From positions 121,970 to 185,969 of the forward strand of contig NZ_QFZL01000006.1 in the NCBI RefSeq assembly GCF_003171655.1: DNA of 64,000 nt, written 5' to 3'. Shown here in pieces: positions 40,837-49,400 of this stretch (the first letter of the stretch is position 1; the number at the start of each line of letters is the position of its first letter). A program made the translations under genes and the position numbers. The notes beneath the pieces were generated by a model. The model ran no database searches. It was given only the letters and a program-made list of their open reading frames with translations, and had not been told where the DNA came from. The stretch is from Stakelama portus (GTDB taxonomy: Bacteria > Pseudomonadota > Alphaproteobacteria > Sphingomonadales > Sphingomonadaceae).

Positions 40837-41731
40837 CCGCTTTGCCGCAATGATGGCGCTTGTCGCGCTCGCCGGATGCGCGAAACCGGAGGCCGCGCCC
40901 GCCGCGCTGCAGATTGCCGACGCCTCGCCCGCGGCAAAGCTGACCGCCTGTGCCGGCAAGGACGGGTGGAGCGATGCAGCGCCGCCCGCGCATGTCTTTG
41001 CCAATGTCTATGATGTCGGCAGCTGCGGCATCACCGTGCTGCTGATCGCATCGGATGCCGGGCATATCCTGATCGACGGCGCGACCAGCGAAGCGGCGCC
41101 CGGCATCCTTGCCAATATTCGCGCGCTGGGGCTCGATCCTGTCGATGTCCGCATCCTGATCAACAGCCATGAGCATCTCGACCATGCCGGCGGGCTGGCG
41201 GCGCTGAAGGCCGCGACCGGCGCGCGGATGATCGCGCGGGCGGAAGCGAAACCGGGCCTCGAAACCGGGCTGGCCGGCGCGGGCGATCCGCAGGCGGGCG
41301 TCAACGAACCCTTTCCCGGCGTCGTGGTCGACCAGATCGTGACCGATGGCGAGACGATACGGCTCGGCCCGATCGCGCTGACCGCCCATGCCACGCCCGG
41401 CCATACGCCGGGATCGACCAGCTGGACCTGGCAAAGCTGCGATGGCGACACATGCCGCGCAATGGCCTATGTCGACAGTCTGACGGCGATATCGGCGGAC
41501 GAGTATCGTTTCACCGACCACCCCGATTATGTCGCTGCGTTTCGGGATACGCTCGATCGCATCGACGGCTTCGATTGCGAGATACTGATTACCCCGCATC
41601 CGGGCGCGAGCAATTTGCGCGAGCGGATGGCGGGCAAGGCACCGCTGGTCGATCCGACCGGATGCAGAACCTATGCCCAAGCCGCACGCGTCCGCCTCGA
41701 CGCGCGGCTGGCCAAAGAGAAGAACCAATGA
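40826..41731 (+). CDS. Subclass B3-type metallo-beta-lactamase-fold hydrolase, lipoprotein-like signal
   Basis: 301 aa from ATG 40826, chosen because a signal with lipobox LAGC (Cys18) begins there. B3 zinc ligands are all at the expected spacing: His115, His117, Asp119, His120 in NSHEHLDHAGG, His193 in TPGHTPGSTSW and His258 in ITPHPGAS; Ser219 in YVDSLTA matches the B3 conserved serine. B3 enzymes hydrolyse beta-lactams, but many chromosomal homologues from environmental bacteria are weak or act on other lactones or amides. Overlaps the SDR upstream and the methyltransferase downstream, an odd setting for a resistance gene. Confidence 0.85.
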   Translation: MSANRFAAMMALVALAGCAKPEAAPAALQIADASPAAKLTACAGKDGWSDAAPPAHVFANVYDVGSCGITVLLIASDAGHILIDGATSEAAPGILANIRALGLDPVDVRILINSHEHLDHAGGLAALKAATGARMIARAEAKPGLETGLAGAGDPQAGVNEPFPGVVVDQIVTDGETIRLGPIALTAHATPGHTPGSTSWTWQSCDGDTCRAMAYVDSLTAISADEYRFTDHPDYVAAFRDTLDRIDGFDCEILITPHPGASNLRERMAGKAPLVDPTGCRTYAQAARVRLDARLAKEKNQ

Positions 41732-42699
41732 GCTGGAAAATCACACTCCCCTGCACGCGCGCCGAAGCCGAAGCGCTGCAGATCGACGACATCGCCACAG
41801 TCGATCTCGATCCCCTGCCCGTTTTGATGACCAGCGAGCGCGTCGCCGACGATCCGATGCAGTGGCAACTCGACGCCTATTTCGAGGAACAGCCCGACAA
41901 ACATGCGCTCGCCGCGCTGCGCACGCTGGTGCCGAGCGCCGCGCGCGCCAAGGCCGTGATCGAGGAGATTGTCGAGGCGGACTGGGTGACGATCAGCCAG
42001 GAAGGGCTGGAGCCGGTCCATGCCGGGCGCTTCTATGTCCATACCCAGGGCAACAAGGGCAAGGTGCCCGCCGATGCGCACCCGATCCGGATCGAGGCGA
42101 GCCGCGCTTTCGGCACCGGCACGCATGAGACGACAAGCGGCTGCCTGATTGCGCTGGACGGCCTCAAGCGACGCGGAGCGCGGTTCGACAATCTGCTCGA
42201 TCTGGGCACCGGCACCGGGCTGCTCGCCTTTGCCGCGCTGCATCTGTGGCCGCGCGCGCATGCCACGGCATCGGATATCGACCCGGCGTCGATCGAGGTT
42301 ACTCGCGAAAATGCGGCGATCAACGGCGTGCCGATCGGTGGCGGCGCGGGCGAACTGGCGCTCGCCGTGGCTTCGGGGATGCAGCACCCGCTGCTCACCC
42401 AATCGGCGCCCTATGACCTGATCATCGCCAACATCCTTGCCGGACCGCTGGTTGAACTGGCGCCGAGCGTTGCCGATGCGCTGGCCGAAGGCGGCACGCT
42501 GATCGTCGCGGGGCTGCTCGAACGCCATGTCGAGATGGTCGCGCGCGCCTATCGCGCGCAGGGGCTGCGGCTGGCGGGACGCGTCCCGCGCGGCGACTGG
42601 CCGACGCTGCGCTTCGTCAAGCGCGCCCGCTATGGCGCTCCGCGCACCCGGCGGCTGAGCCGCGGTTCAGGCGAGGCACCGGGTTTCGGGAGCTGGTGA
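41728..42699 (+). CDS. prmA: Ribosomal protein L11 methyltransferase-like protein
   Basis: 323 aa from ATG 41728, overlapping the preceding stop as ATGA. An N-terminal recognition domain (MSWKITLPCTRAEAEAL) leads to the SAM-dependent methyltransferase core: RAFGTGTHETTSGCLIALD, LLDLGTGTGLLAFAAL, ATASDIDPASIEVTRENA and DLIIANILAGPLVELAP, the last with the NxLxxPL catalytic loop of PrmA. PrmA trimethylates L11 of the 50S subunit. The C-terminal 20 residues are an unconserved Arg/Gly tail. Confidence 0.92.
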   Translation: MSWKITLPCTRAEAEALQIDDIATVDLDPLPVLMTSERVADDPMQWQLDAYFEEQPDKHALAALRTLVPSAARAKAVIEEIVEADWVTISQEGLEPVHAGRFYVHTQGNKGKVPADAHPIRIEASRAFGTGTHETTSGCLIALDGLKRRGARFDNLLDLGTGTGLLAFAALHLWPRAHATASDIDPASIEVTRENAAINGVPIGGGAGELALAVASGMQHPLLTQSAPYDLIIANILAGPLVELAPSVADALAEGGTLIVAGLLERHVEMVARAYRAQGLRLAGRVPRGDWPTLRFVKRARYGAPRTRRLSRGSGEAPGFGSW

Positions 42700-42761
42700 A
42701 CGCGTCACCCTCTTCGTCAAGACCCGGCCAGGCCGACCTTTCCGGGGCGCTATAGAAGAAG

Positions 42762-42790
42762 CCGGATCCCAGCCTGTGCGGGGATGACGG
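42762..42790 (-). repeat. Degenerate REP-like repeat
   Basis: CCGGATCCCAGCCTGTGCGG continuing GGATGACGG parallels the 27479-27508 arm (TGGACCCCGGCCTACGCCGG...) with several substitutions. Lies between the convergent prmA and phhA genes. Confidence 0.6.
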
Positions 42791-42801
42791 AAGAAGCAGC
42801 G

Positions 42802-43674
42802 TTATTCGGCCGCCTTCGCGCGCGCATATTCCTGGGTGCCGTTGGTCATCACCTCATCGCCGGGCAGGATCGTCGCGATCGGAATGTCGGGCAGGTCGCG
42901 GATCGAATCATAGAGCGGCGCGAAATCGGTTTCGACGGTCTGGCGCAGCAGATCGTCGAAACTGTCGATGACGAAATAATTCTGCTGGAAATCGTCGATC
43001 CGGTAATCGGTCCGCATCACCCGGCGCAGGTCGAAACCGATCCGGTTGGGGCTGTCGCTGTCGAGCGCGAAGCGGCTTTCCGCCGCGCTGGAAACAATGC
43101 CCGAGCCATAGATGCGCAGCCCTTCGGCTTCGCGTACCAGGCCGAATTCGACTGTGTACCAGTAAAGCCGCCCGAGCTGCTTCAACATGCCAAGATCGAG
43201 CGCGCGCAGACCGCCGCGGCCATAGGCCTCAAGATAATCGGCAAAGCGCGGATCGGCGAGCATCGGGACATGGCCGAACACGTCGTGAAAGACGTCGGGT
43301 TCCTGGATGTAATCGAGCTGATCCGGGCGGCGGATGAAATTGCCCGCGACGAAGCGGCGATTGGCCATATGGTCGAAAAAGACATCATCGGGGACGAGCC
43401 CCGGCACCGCCACCACCTGCCACCCGGTCAGCTTCATCAACCGTTCGGACAGCTCTTCGAAATTGGGGATGCCGGCTTCGGAAAGCCGCAGCGCTTCAAG
43501 GCCGTTCAGATAGGCCTGTGCCGCGCGTCCGGGCAGCAGCTTCATCTGGCGTTCGAACAGCGTGTCCCATACCTTATGGTCCTGCGCGCTATAGGCTTCC
43601 CAGTTCTGCGGTATCGTCCAATCGGCTGCCGCGCCATCGGGCGGGCAGGCCAAAACATGCGTTTCCTGAATCAT
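42802..43674 (-). CDS. phhA: Phenylalanine 4-monooxygenase
   Basis: 290 aa, the usual length of the bacterial enzyme without the regulatory domain. Iron ligands His130 and His135 lie in EPDVFHDVFGHVPML and Glu176 in WYTVEFGLV; the pterin-site segment PGLVPDDVFFDHMANRRF is conserved. It hydroxylates phenylalanine to tyrosine with tetrahydrobiopterin and O2. Divergent from the DUF2459 gene, 40 bp apart. Confidence 0.97.
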   Translation of the reverse strand: MIQETHVLACPPDGAAADWTIPQNWEAYSAQDHKVWDTLFERQMKLLPGRAAQAYLNGLEALRLSEAGIPNFEELSERLMKLTGWQVVAVPGLVPDDVFFDHMANRRFVAGNFIRRPDQLDYIQEPDVFHDVFGHVPMLADPRFADYLEAYGRGGLRALDLGMLKQLGRLYWYTVEFGLVREAEGLRIYGSGIVSSAAESRFALDSDSPNRIGFDLRRVMRTDYRIDDFQQNYFVIDSFDDLLRQTVETDFAPLYDSIRDLPDIPIATILPGDEVMTNGTQEYARAKAAE

Positions 43675-43714
43675 GGAAATCCCATAGCATATCGCCCTGA
43701 TGGCGGGAATTGCG

Positions 43715-44392
43715 ATGAATCAAGCTGGCAGGCGGTCGTGGCATGTGCTGGCGTGGCTGGTGGTCATTGTCGCGGCCCTGTTCGCGCTGTGGAACGCGGC
43801 GGCGCTGGCGGGCACGCTGATCCCGGCAAATGCCGGGCGCATAGCGCCGGCGAACGGCATCCGCATCTTTGTCGAGGACAATGGCGTCCATACCGGAATC
43901 GTCATTCCCGCCGAGGCCGACGGGATCGGCTGGAGCGATCTGGTGCGGCCCGGCGACCTGCGCGATCCGCGCTATGCCGCGCATCCATGGCTGGCGATCG
44001 GATGGGGCGATCGTGGCTTCTATATGGAAACGCCGACATGGGCGGACATCCGTCCCGGGCGGACCGCCGCCGCGCTTGCGGGCATGGGCGATACCGTGCT
44101 GCATGTCGAACATATCGGGCAGCCGGTGGTGGGTGCCGATCGGCGCGAACTGATCCTTACGCCCGAGGAATATCGGCGGCTGACCGATTTCATCCGCGCG
44201 ACCTTTGCCGATCTGCCCGAAAGCTGGCCCGGCTATGGCAGGCACGACGCATTTTATGCGGCGCGCGGACGCTATAATCTGTTCCGCACCTGTAACAGCT
44301 GGACCGGCGAGGCATTGCGCGCGGCGGGCGTGCCGATGGGCATATGGACGCCGCTATCGGCATCGGTGATGTACTGGATGCCGCAACCATGA
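43715..44392 (+). CDS. TIGR02117/DUF2459 family membrane-anchored protein
   Basis: 225 aa from ATG 43715 (an ATG at 43700 is possible). One N-terminal helix (WLVVIVAALFALWNAAAL), then a periplasmic domain with the family motifs VEDNGVHTGIVIPAEADG, IGWGDRGFYMETPTWADI and FRTCNSWTGEALRAAGV; the Cys-Asn-Ser and upstream His are conserved and resemble NlpC-like hydrolase sites. Function unknown. The stop overlaps the hydrolase start as ATGA. Confidence 0.88.
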   Translation: MNQAGRRSWHVLAWLVVIVAALFALWNAAALAGTLIPANAGRIAPANGIRIFVEDNGVHTGIVIPAEADGIGWSDLVRPGDLRDPRYAAHPWLAIGWGDRGFYMETPTWADIRPGRTAAALAGMGDTVLHVEHIGQPVVGADRRELILTPEEYRRLTDFIRATFADLPESWPGYGRHDAFYAARGRYNLFRTCNSWTGEALRAAGVPMGIWTPLSASVMYWMPQP

Positions 44393-45114
44393 GCGACGCC
44401 GCCCCTGTCGAAATATTGCCGCCGCCACGGCATCTGTTCCTGGCCGAATTGCCGCGCGCGGCGATGATGCTCGGTTCGTTCGCGCTGTCGCAGGGCAGGC
44501 TGAACGCCGCGCCGCGCGGCGATGGTCGCCCGGTGCTGGTGCTGCCGGGACTGGGCAATACCGACAATACGACGATCGTCATGCGCCGCTGGCTGAAGAA
44601 GATCGGCTATCGCAGCTATGGCTGGGAACTGGGCCGCAATCGCGGCGCGCGGACGATCGGCAGCGACGGCAACCGGCTCGAGGCGCGACTGGAGGCGATA
44701 TATGCCGATGCCGGAGCGCCAGTGACGCTGGTCGGCATTTCGCTGGGCGGGATCATGGCGCGGATGATGGCGCATCGCCGCAGCGAGCTGGTCCGCGAAG
44801 TCGTCACGCTCAGCTCGCCCTTTGCCGGCCCGCCGACCGCGACCAATGTCTGGCGCGCGTTTCAATGGCTGTCGGGCGAGAAAATCGACGACCCCGCAGT
44901 TATCGCCAATCGGGCGGAAGCGGCAGCGCCGTTGCCGGTGCCGTCGACTGCGATCTGGAGCGCCAGCGACGGATTCGTCAACGGGGCGATCTGTCGCGAA
45001 GCCGACGGCGGCGCCGGTCGATCGATCGAAATCGAGAGCGGGCATCTGGGTGTGCATATGCATCCCGATGCGATGCTGGCGATCGCGCAGGCCCTGGCGG
45101 GCGAGACGAATTAA
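44389..45114 (+). CDS. Alpha/beta hydrolase
   Basis: 241 aa from ATG 44389. Alpha/beta-hydrolase features: VLVLPGLGNTDNTT (oxyanion region), nucleophile elbow VGISLGGIMARMMA with catalytic Ser, Asp in IWSASDGFVNG, His in ESGHLGVHMHP. Likely esterase or lipase; substrate unknown. Co-transcribed with the DUF2459 protein by overlap. Confidence 0.85.
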   Translation: MSDAAPVEILPPPRHLFLAELPRAAMMLGSFALSQGRLNAAPRGDGRPVLVLPGLGNTDNTTIVMRRWLKKIGYRSYGWELGRNRGARTIGSDGNRLEARLEAIYADAGAPVTLVGISLGGIMARMMAHRRSELVREVVTLSSPFAGPPTATNVWRAFQWLSGEKIDDPAVIANRAEAAAPLPVPSTAIWSASDGFVNGAICREADGGAGRSIEIESGHLGVHMHPDAMLAIAQALAGETN

Positions 45115-45127
45115 GACCAGCTACCGA

Positions 45128-45409
45128 TCAGTTGCAGCGGCGCGGCTGATATCCGTTGCGGCGATCCTCGCGCGCTGCGCGTTCGCACGCTTCCTTCGCC
45201 TGTTTGGCGGCCTGACCGTCGCGGCGTTCCTGTTCGCGCACCTGGCGGCCGTAGTTGCGATCCGATTCTTCCTGGCTGGTCGTGGTCCAGTCGACCACCT
45301 GTGCCCCGGCGCGAACCGGCGCGGTGGCGACGCCCCACACCGTCTTGGCGACGCATCCGCCGGTAACCAGCGGCAAGACTGCGACCATCGGCATCACGAA
45401 TTTCCGCAT
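45128..45409 (-). CDS. Small lipoprotein of unknown function
   Basis: 93 aa from ATG 45407-45409 with GGAG upstream. Signal MRKFVMPMVAVLPLVTGGC has a lipobox (VTGGC). The mature chain is very hydrophilic, rich in Glu, Arg, Gln and Asp (RQVREQERRDGQAAKQAKEA), probably helical, and ends YQPRRCN. It follows the phosphodiesterase gene by 17 bp. No known family. Confidence 0.75.
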   Translation of the reverse strand: MRKFVMPMVAVLPLVTGGCVAKTVWGVATAPVRAGAQVVDWTTTSQEESDRNYGRQVREQERRDGQAAKQAKEACERAAREDRRNGYQPRRCN

Positions 45410-45426
45410 TGCCCCACTCCCCTTGT

Positions 45427-46509
45427 TCACTCCGCGCGGTCCGGCGCCAGTGCCGATTCGCGTGCCCGGACACCGAGATACGGGTAATCCGTGAAGAAAC
45501 CATCGACGCCGATCCCGATATAGCGCGCGATTTCGCGCTCCATCGCGCCGTCGGGCGCCGTATCGGAACCGCGCAGCGCGGGCGGCAGGAACAGGTTTTC
45601 GGTGCGGAAGGTCCAGGGATGAACGCGCAGCCCCGCCGCATGCGCATCGGCGACCAGCGACGTCGGATCGCCGTTCCAATCGGGCAGGATCATCGATTTT
45701 TCAGGACCGATGCCGAACGCATAGGTCGCGATTTCCGCCAGCCCTGCGGGGGTGACCATCGCGGCATAGCTTTGCGCGCCGCCATCGGCGGGCTTGCCGA
45801 ACGGCGCCACCAGCTGGATCAGCCGCACCGGCGTTTCGCGATGGAGCGCCTTCAGATTGTCGACTTCGAACGACTGGATGAAGACCGGCGCGTCGGCGCG
45901 GTCCCACCCCGCTTCGCGCAAAGCGGCGAGCAGCGGCGGTTCGAGCGGCAGACCGATCGACGCGAAATAGCCGGGGTGTTTGGTTTCGGGATAGATGCCG
46001 ATCGTGCGCCCCAGCTCCGCCGAGCGGCGTTTGGCGAGTTCGATGATCTCCGCCAGCGTCGGGATCTGCGCCTGCCCGTCATAGCCGGTGTTGCCGGGGC
46101 GCAATTGCGGCAGCCGTTCCCTGACGCGCAGCGTGCGTAGTTCGGCAAGCGTGAAATCCTCGGTAAACCAGCCGGTTTCTTCGCGCCCGTCGATCAGTTT
46201 GGTGGTGCGACGGTCGGCGAATTCGGCGTGATCGGCGACATCGGTGGTGTCGGCGATATTGTTTTCATGCCGCGCGACCAGCACGCCGTCCTTCGTCGAT
46301 ACCAGATCGGGTTCGATGAAATCGGCGCCCTGGGTGATGGCAAGGTCATAGGAGAGCAAGCTATGTTCGGGCCGTTCGCCGCTCGCACCGCGATGCGCGA
46401 TGACGATCGGCGGGCTGTCGGGCAATGTCTGCGCCATTGCGATATCCTGTATCGGGGAAAGAACCGAAACCAGTGCTGCCAGTGCAGCAAAGACATATCC
46501 TATTGGCAT
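45427..46509 (-). CDS. glpQ: Glycerophosphodiester phosphodiesterase, periplasmic
   Basis: 360 aa from ATG 46507-46509 with a signal peptide (GYVFAALAALVSVLS ... AMAQ). GDPD motifs: PPIVIAHRGASGERPEHSLLSYDLAI with the catalytic HRG and EHT-like segment, DFIEPDLVSTKDGVLVARHE (Glu/Asp calcium ligands), YPETKHPGYF and DGFFTDYPYL. It cleaves glycerophosphodiesters to glycerol-3-phosphate and alcohol. Its name is by homology to periplasmic GlpQ. Confidence 0.93.
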   Translation of the reverse strand: MPIGYVFAALAALVSVLSPIQDIAMAQTLPDSPPIVIAHRGASGERPEHSLLSYDLAITQGADFIEPDLVSTKDGVLVARHENNIADTTDVADHAEFADRRTTKLIDGREETGWFTEDFTLAELRTLRVRERLPQLRPGNTGYDGQAQIPTLAEIIELAKRRSAELGRTIGIYPETKHPGYFASIGLPLEPPLLAALREAGWDRADAPVFIQSFEVDNLKALHRETPVRLIQLVAPFGKPADGGAQSYAAMVTPAGLAEIATYAFGIGPEKSMILPDWNGDPTSLVADAHAAGLRVHPWTFRTENLFLPPALRGSDTAPDGAMEREIARYIGIGVDGFFTDYPYLGVRARESALAPDRAE

Positions 46510-46530
46510 TCCCGATTTTCCACACCATTT

Positions 46531-46617
46531 GTGCCGAGCCTGTCGAAACACTGCCCGCCTCTCCGCCTGCGGTGGAAAAAGGGAGAACCGCCCTTCGGCA
46601 AGCTAAGCGTAAAAGGG
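46531..46617. repeat. Second, degenerate copy of the CTGAGCYTGTCGAA-type inverted repeat pair
   Basis: GTGCCGAGCCTGTCGAAACA (46531-46550) and, about 40 bp on in opposite orientation, CGCCCTTCGGCAAGCTAAGC (46589-46608). It occupies the gap between the phosphodiesterase and xdhC genes and matches the pair at 21731-21813. Confidence 0.55.
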
Positions 46618-46676
46618 GGGTCGTGCTTCCATGAACGCCCGCCCTAACCAGCCGATATGACGGGAGCGCGACAGCA

Positions 46677-47591
46677 TTGAGCGAGAATGACCGGGTGATC
46701 GCCGCCGCGCGCGAATGGCGCGGCGCGAAAATGGCATTGGCGACGGTGGTCACGACCTGGGGATCGGCGCCGCGCCCGCGCGGCAGCCATATGCTGGTGC
46801 ATGAAGACGGCCGGTTCGAAGGATCGGTGTCGGGCGGATGCGTCGAAACCGACATATTGGCCACCGCCACCGAAGTGATTGCCGGGGCGCCGGCCATCGT
46901 CAAACGCTATGGCGTTGCCGATGATGCAGCGTGGGAAGTCGGCCTGCCCTGTGGCGGCGAAATTGCAGTGTTCGTCCAGCCGGTATCGGCGCAGTGTTTT
47001 CCCCCCGAGCTGTTCGACGCAATCGCCGACGCCCGCGCGGCGGGACACTCGCTACCGGTCGCGTTCGATTTCGCCACAGGGCGAGCCGCACCGGGCGAGA
47101 AAGGCGATTTCGTCCACCGTTATGCGCCGCCGCACCGGCTGTTGATCGTCGGCGCGGTGCAGATCGCCCAGGCGCTGGCGGGGCTGGCGCGCGAACTGGG
47201 GATCGAAACGGTCGTCATCGACCCGCGCGGACGCTTTCTGACCGAAGAGCGGTTTCCCGGCACGACGACAGACGATCGCTGGCCCGACGAAGCAGTGTCG
47301 GCGTGGCGCCCCGGCGCGGCAACCGCCGTCGTCACGCTGAGCCATGATCCCAAGATCGACGATCCCGCACTGATCGCCGCGCTGCGGGCGCCGACCGGCT
47401 ATGTCGCCGCGCTGGGATCGCGCAAGAGCCATGCGGCACGGATCGAGCGGCTGGCGGCGGCGGGCATAGCCGCGCCCGATCTTGCCCGGATCGACGGCCC
47501 CGCAGGGATCAACATCGGCGCGATCGGCCCGTCCGAAATCGCACTGTCGATCGCGGCGGGCATGGTGAAGGCGTTTCGCGATGCGCGCTGA
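46677..47591 (+). CDS. XdhC/CoxI family protein (molybdenum hydroxylase maturation)
   Basis: 304 aa from TTG 46677, the only start near GGGAG (46662-46666) that keeps the domain. N-terminal XdhC/CoxI motifs TVVTTWGSAPRPRGSHMLV and GSVSGGCVETDI with the conserved Cys, GLPCGGEIAVFVQP, then a Rossmann domain (HRLLIVGAVQIAQAL) and YVAALGSRKSHAARIERL. XdhC inserts the sulfurated molybdenum cofactor into xanthine-dehydrogenase-type enzymes. The Gly-x-Gly of the Rossmann loop reads VGAVQIA, slightly degenerate. No hydroxylase subunits are in the window. Confidence 0.88.
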   Translation: MSENDRVIAAAREWRGAKMALATVVTTWGSAPRPRGSHMLVHEDGRFEGSVSGGCVETDILATATEVIAGAPAIVKRYGVADDAAWEVGLPCGGEIAVFVQPVSAQCFPPELFDAIADARAAGHSLPVAFDFATGRAAPGEKGDFVHRYAPPHRLLIVGAVQIAQALAGLARELGIETVVIDPRGRFLTEERFPGTTTDDRWPDEAVSAWRPGAATAVVTLSHDPKIDDPALIAALRAPTGYVAALGSRKSHAARIERLAAAGIAAPDLARIDGPAGINIGAIGPSEIALSIAAGMVKAFRDAR

Positions 47592-48162
47592 GGATGTCGT
47601 GCTGCTGCTGCTCGCCGCCGGCCGGTCGGACCGGTTCGGCGACGCCGACAAGCTGGAACAGCCTTTCCTGCACAAGCCGCTGGCATTTCATGTCGTGACT
47701 GCACTGGAAGCCGTGCCGTTCAAGGCGCGGGTTGCAGTGGTTTCCCGCACCTCGCTGGATTTCGCCGCGCGCGGATATGACGTCGTGCACAATCCGCGGC
47801 CCGATGCCGGTCAGGGCCATTCGCTGGCGCTGTGCATGCAGGCAGCGCGCGTGCATGATGCCAAGGCGGTGCTGATCGCGCTCGCCGATATGCCGCGCGT
47901 CACCGCCGCGCATATCTGGCGACTGCTCGACGAAGCGAAGGGGCCGGACGCGGTGGTCGCTTCGAGCGACGGGCACGCCCCCTGCCCGCCCGCGCTGTTC
48001 GGCGCGAACCATTTCGACACGCTGGAAACCGTCGAGGGCGACCGGGGCGCCCGCGCGCTGATCCGCGCGGGCCATCATGTCATCGCATCGCCCGCCGAGC
48101 TGATCGATATCGACACGCCCCGGGATCTCGCCGAACTGCGCACCAAATATGGCGTCGATTGA
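47581..48162 (+). CDS. MobA/MocA-like molybdenum cofactor nucleotidyltransferase
   Basis: 193 aa, overlapping xdhC by 11 bp. NTP-transferase motifs: LLLAAGRSDRFGDADKLEQP (the usual LAAGxSxRFGxxKL), NPRPDAGQGHSLALCMQAA, ALADMPRVTAAHIWRLL and PCPPALFGANHFDTLE. Members load CMP onto molybdopterin for hydroxylases such as xanthine dehydrogenase, which fits pairing with XdhC. Confidence 0.9.
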   Translation: MRAEDVVLLLLAAGRSDRFGDADKLEQPFLHKPLAFHVVTALEAVPFKARVAVVSRTSLDFAARGYDVVHNPRPDAGQGHSLALCMQAARVHDAKAVLIALADMPRVTAAHIWRLLDEAKGPDAVVASSDGHAPCPPALFGANHFDTLETVEGDRGARALIRAGHHVIASPAELIDIDTPRDLAELRTKYGVD

Positions 48163-48197
48163 CGCCGGTCCTCCCCGAAACAGGTCGGGCGAGGCGC

Positions 48198-49400
48198 TTA
48201 TTCGTGGCGCAGCGCGTCGATCGGATTGAGCTTGGCCGCGCGCCGGGCCGGGAAATAGCCGAACACCACGCCGATCAGTGCCGAAATCGCAAAGCTCAAT
48301 ATGTTGATCGACGGATCGAAGACGAAGGGCAGGTTGAGCGCCGAAGACGCACCCCAGGACGCGAAAAACGCCACCACGATCCCGATCAGCCCGCCCAGGC
48401 ACGAAAGCGCCACTGCCTCGACCAGAAACTGCAGCAGCACTTCGCTGCCCAGCGCGCCGATGGCGAGGCGGATGCCGATTTCGCGCGTCCGTTCGGTCAC
48501 CGACACCAGCATGATGTTCATGATGCCGATACCGCCGACGATCAGGCTGACCGCCGCGATCGCGGCGACGAACATCGTCATCTGCTGCGTCTGTTGAGTC
48601 AGCGTCGCGGCGAATTGCGCGCTGTCGAAAATGCGGAAATCATCCGGCTGACCACCGGCAAGATGCCGCCGCTCGCGCAGCAACGCGGTGATCGCTTTCT
48701 GCACCGATCCGGTGTCGAACCCGTCCTGCACCGACACGATCATCGCGCGGATCTGCTGATTGCCGGTGAAGCGGCGCTGCACGGCCTTGATCGGCATGAT
48801 CACGGTGTTGTTGGGATCGTTGAAGCCGGAATTATCCTGCTTTTCGAGCACGCCGATCACTTCGCAGCTGACATTGCCCAGCCGGAAGCGCTGGCCGGTG
48901 GCGTCGCCGTCGGAAAACAGATTTTCGCGGATCGTGTCGCCAATCACGCACACCGCCTTGCCCGCGCTTTCCTCGGCCGAGGTAAAGGGCCGTCCGCTGG
49001 CGAATTTCAGGCTCTGCGATTCGAAATAATCGTTGCTGGTCCCGGTGATCGTCGTCGTCCAGTTCTGCGCGTTGCGCACCGCCAGCGCAGAGGACGTCAC
49101 CTGGCCGGCAACGGTCTTTACCCCGCCAATCTGTTCGCGGATCGCATCGACATCGTCCTGTTCGAACGGCGGTGGCGGCGCCCCGCCGCCCCGGCCGGTG
49201 CCCGAACTGGGGAAGATGGTCAGCGTATTGGTGCCGAGCGAACTGATCGATTCCTGGACCGAGGCCGAAATGCCGTTGCCCAGCGTGACCATGGTGATCA
49301 CTGCGAACACGCCGATGATGATGCCCAGCGTCGTCAGGAACGAGCGCAGCTTATGCCGCGCGATTTCGCGCAGCGACAGGAGAAGCGTGGTATAGAGCAT
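48198..49400 (-). CDS. MacB-type ABC transporter permease
   Basis: 400 aa. One N-terminal helix (FLTTLGIIIGVFAVITMVTLG), a large periplasmic MacB_PCD domain (about 45-260), then three C-terminal FtsX-type helices, with SVTERTREIGIRLAIGA and the C-terminal PARRAAKLNPIDALRHE typical of MacB/LolC mechanotransmission transporters. ATG overlaps the ATPase stop as ATGA. Last gene of the efflux operon. Confidence 0.95.
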   Translation of the reverse strand: MLYTTLLLSLREIARHKLRSFLTTLGIIIGVFAVITMVTLGNGISASVQESISSLGTNTLTIFPSSGTGRGGGAPPPPFEQDDVDAIREQIGGVKTVAGQVTSSALAVRNAQNWTTTITGTSNDYFESQSLKFASGRPFTSAEESAGKAVCVIGDTIRENLFSDGDATGQRFRLGNVSCEVIGVLEKQDNSGFNDPNNTVIMPIKAVQRRFTGNQQIRAMIVSVQDGFDTGSVQKAITALLRERRHLAGGQPDDFRIFDSAQFAATLTQQTQQMTMFVAAIAAVSLIVGGIGIMNIMLVSVTERTREIGIRLAIGALGSEVLLQFLVEAVALSCLGGLIGIVVAFFASWGASSALNLPFVFDPSINILSFAISALIGVVFGYFPARRAAKLNPIDALRHE

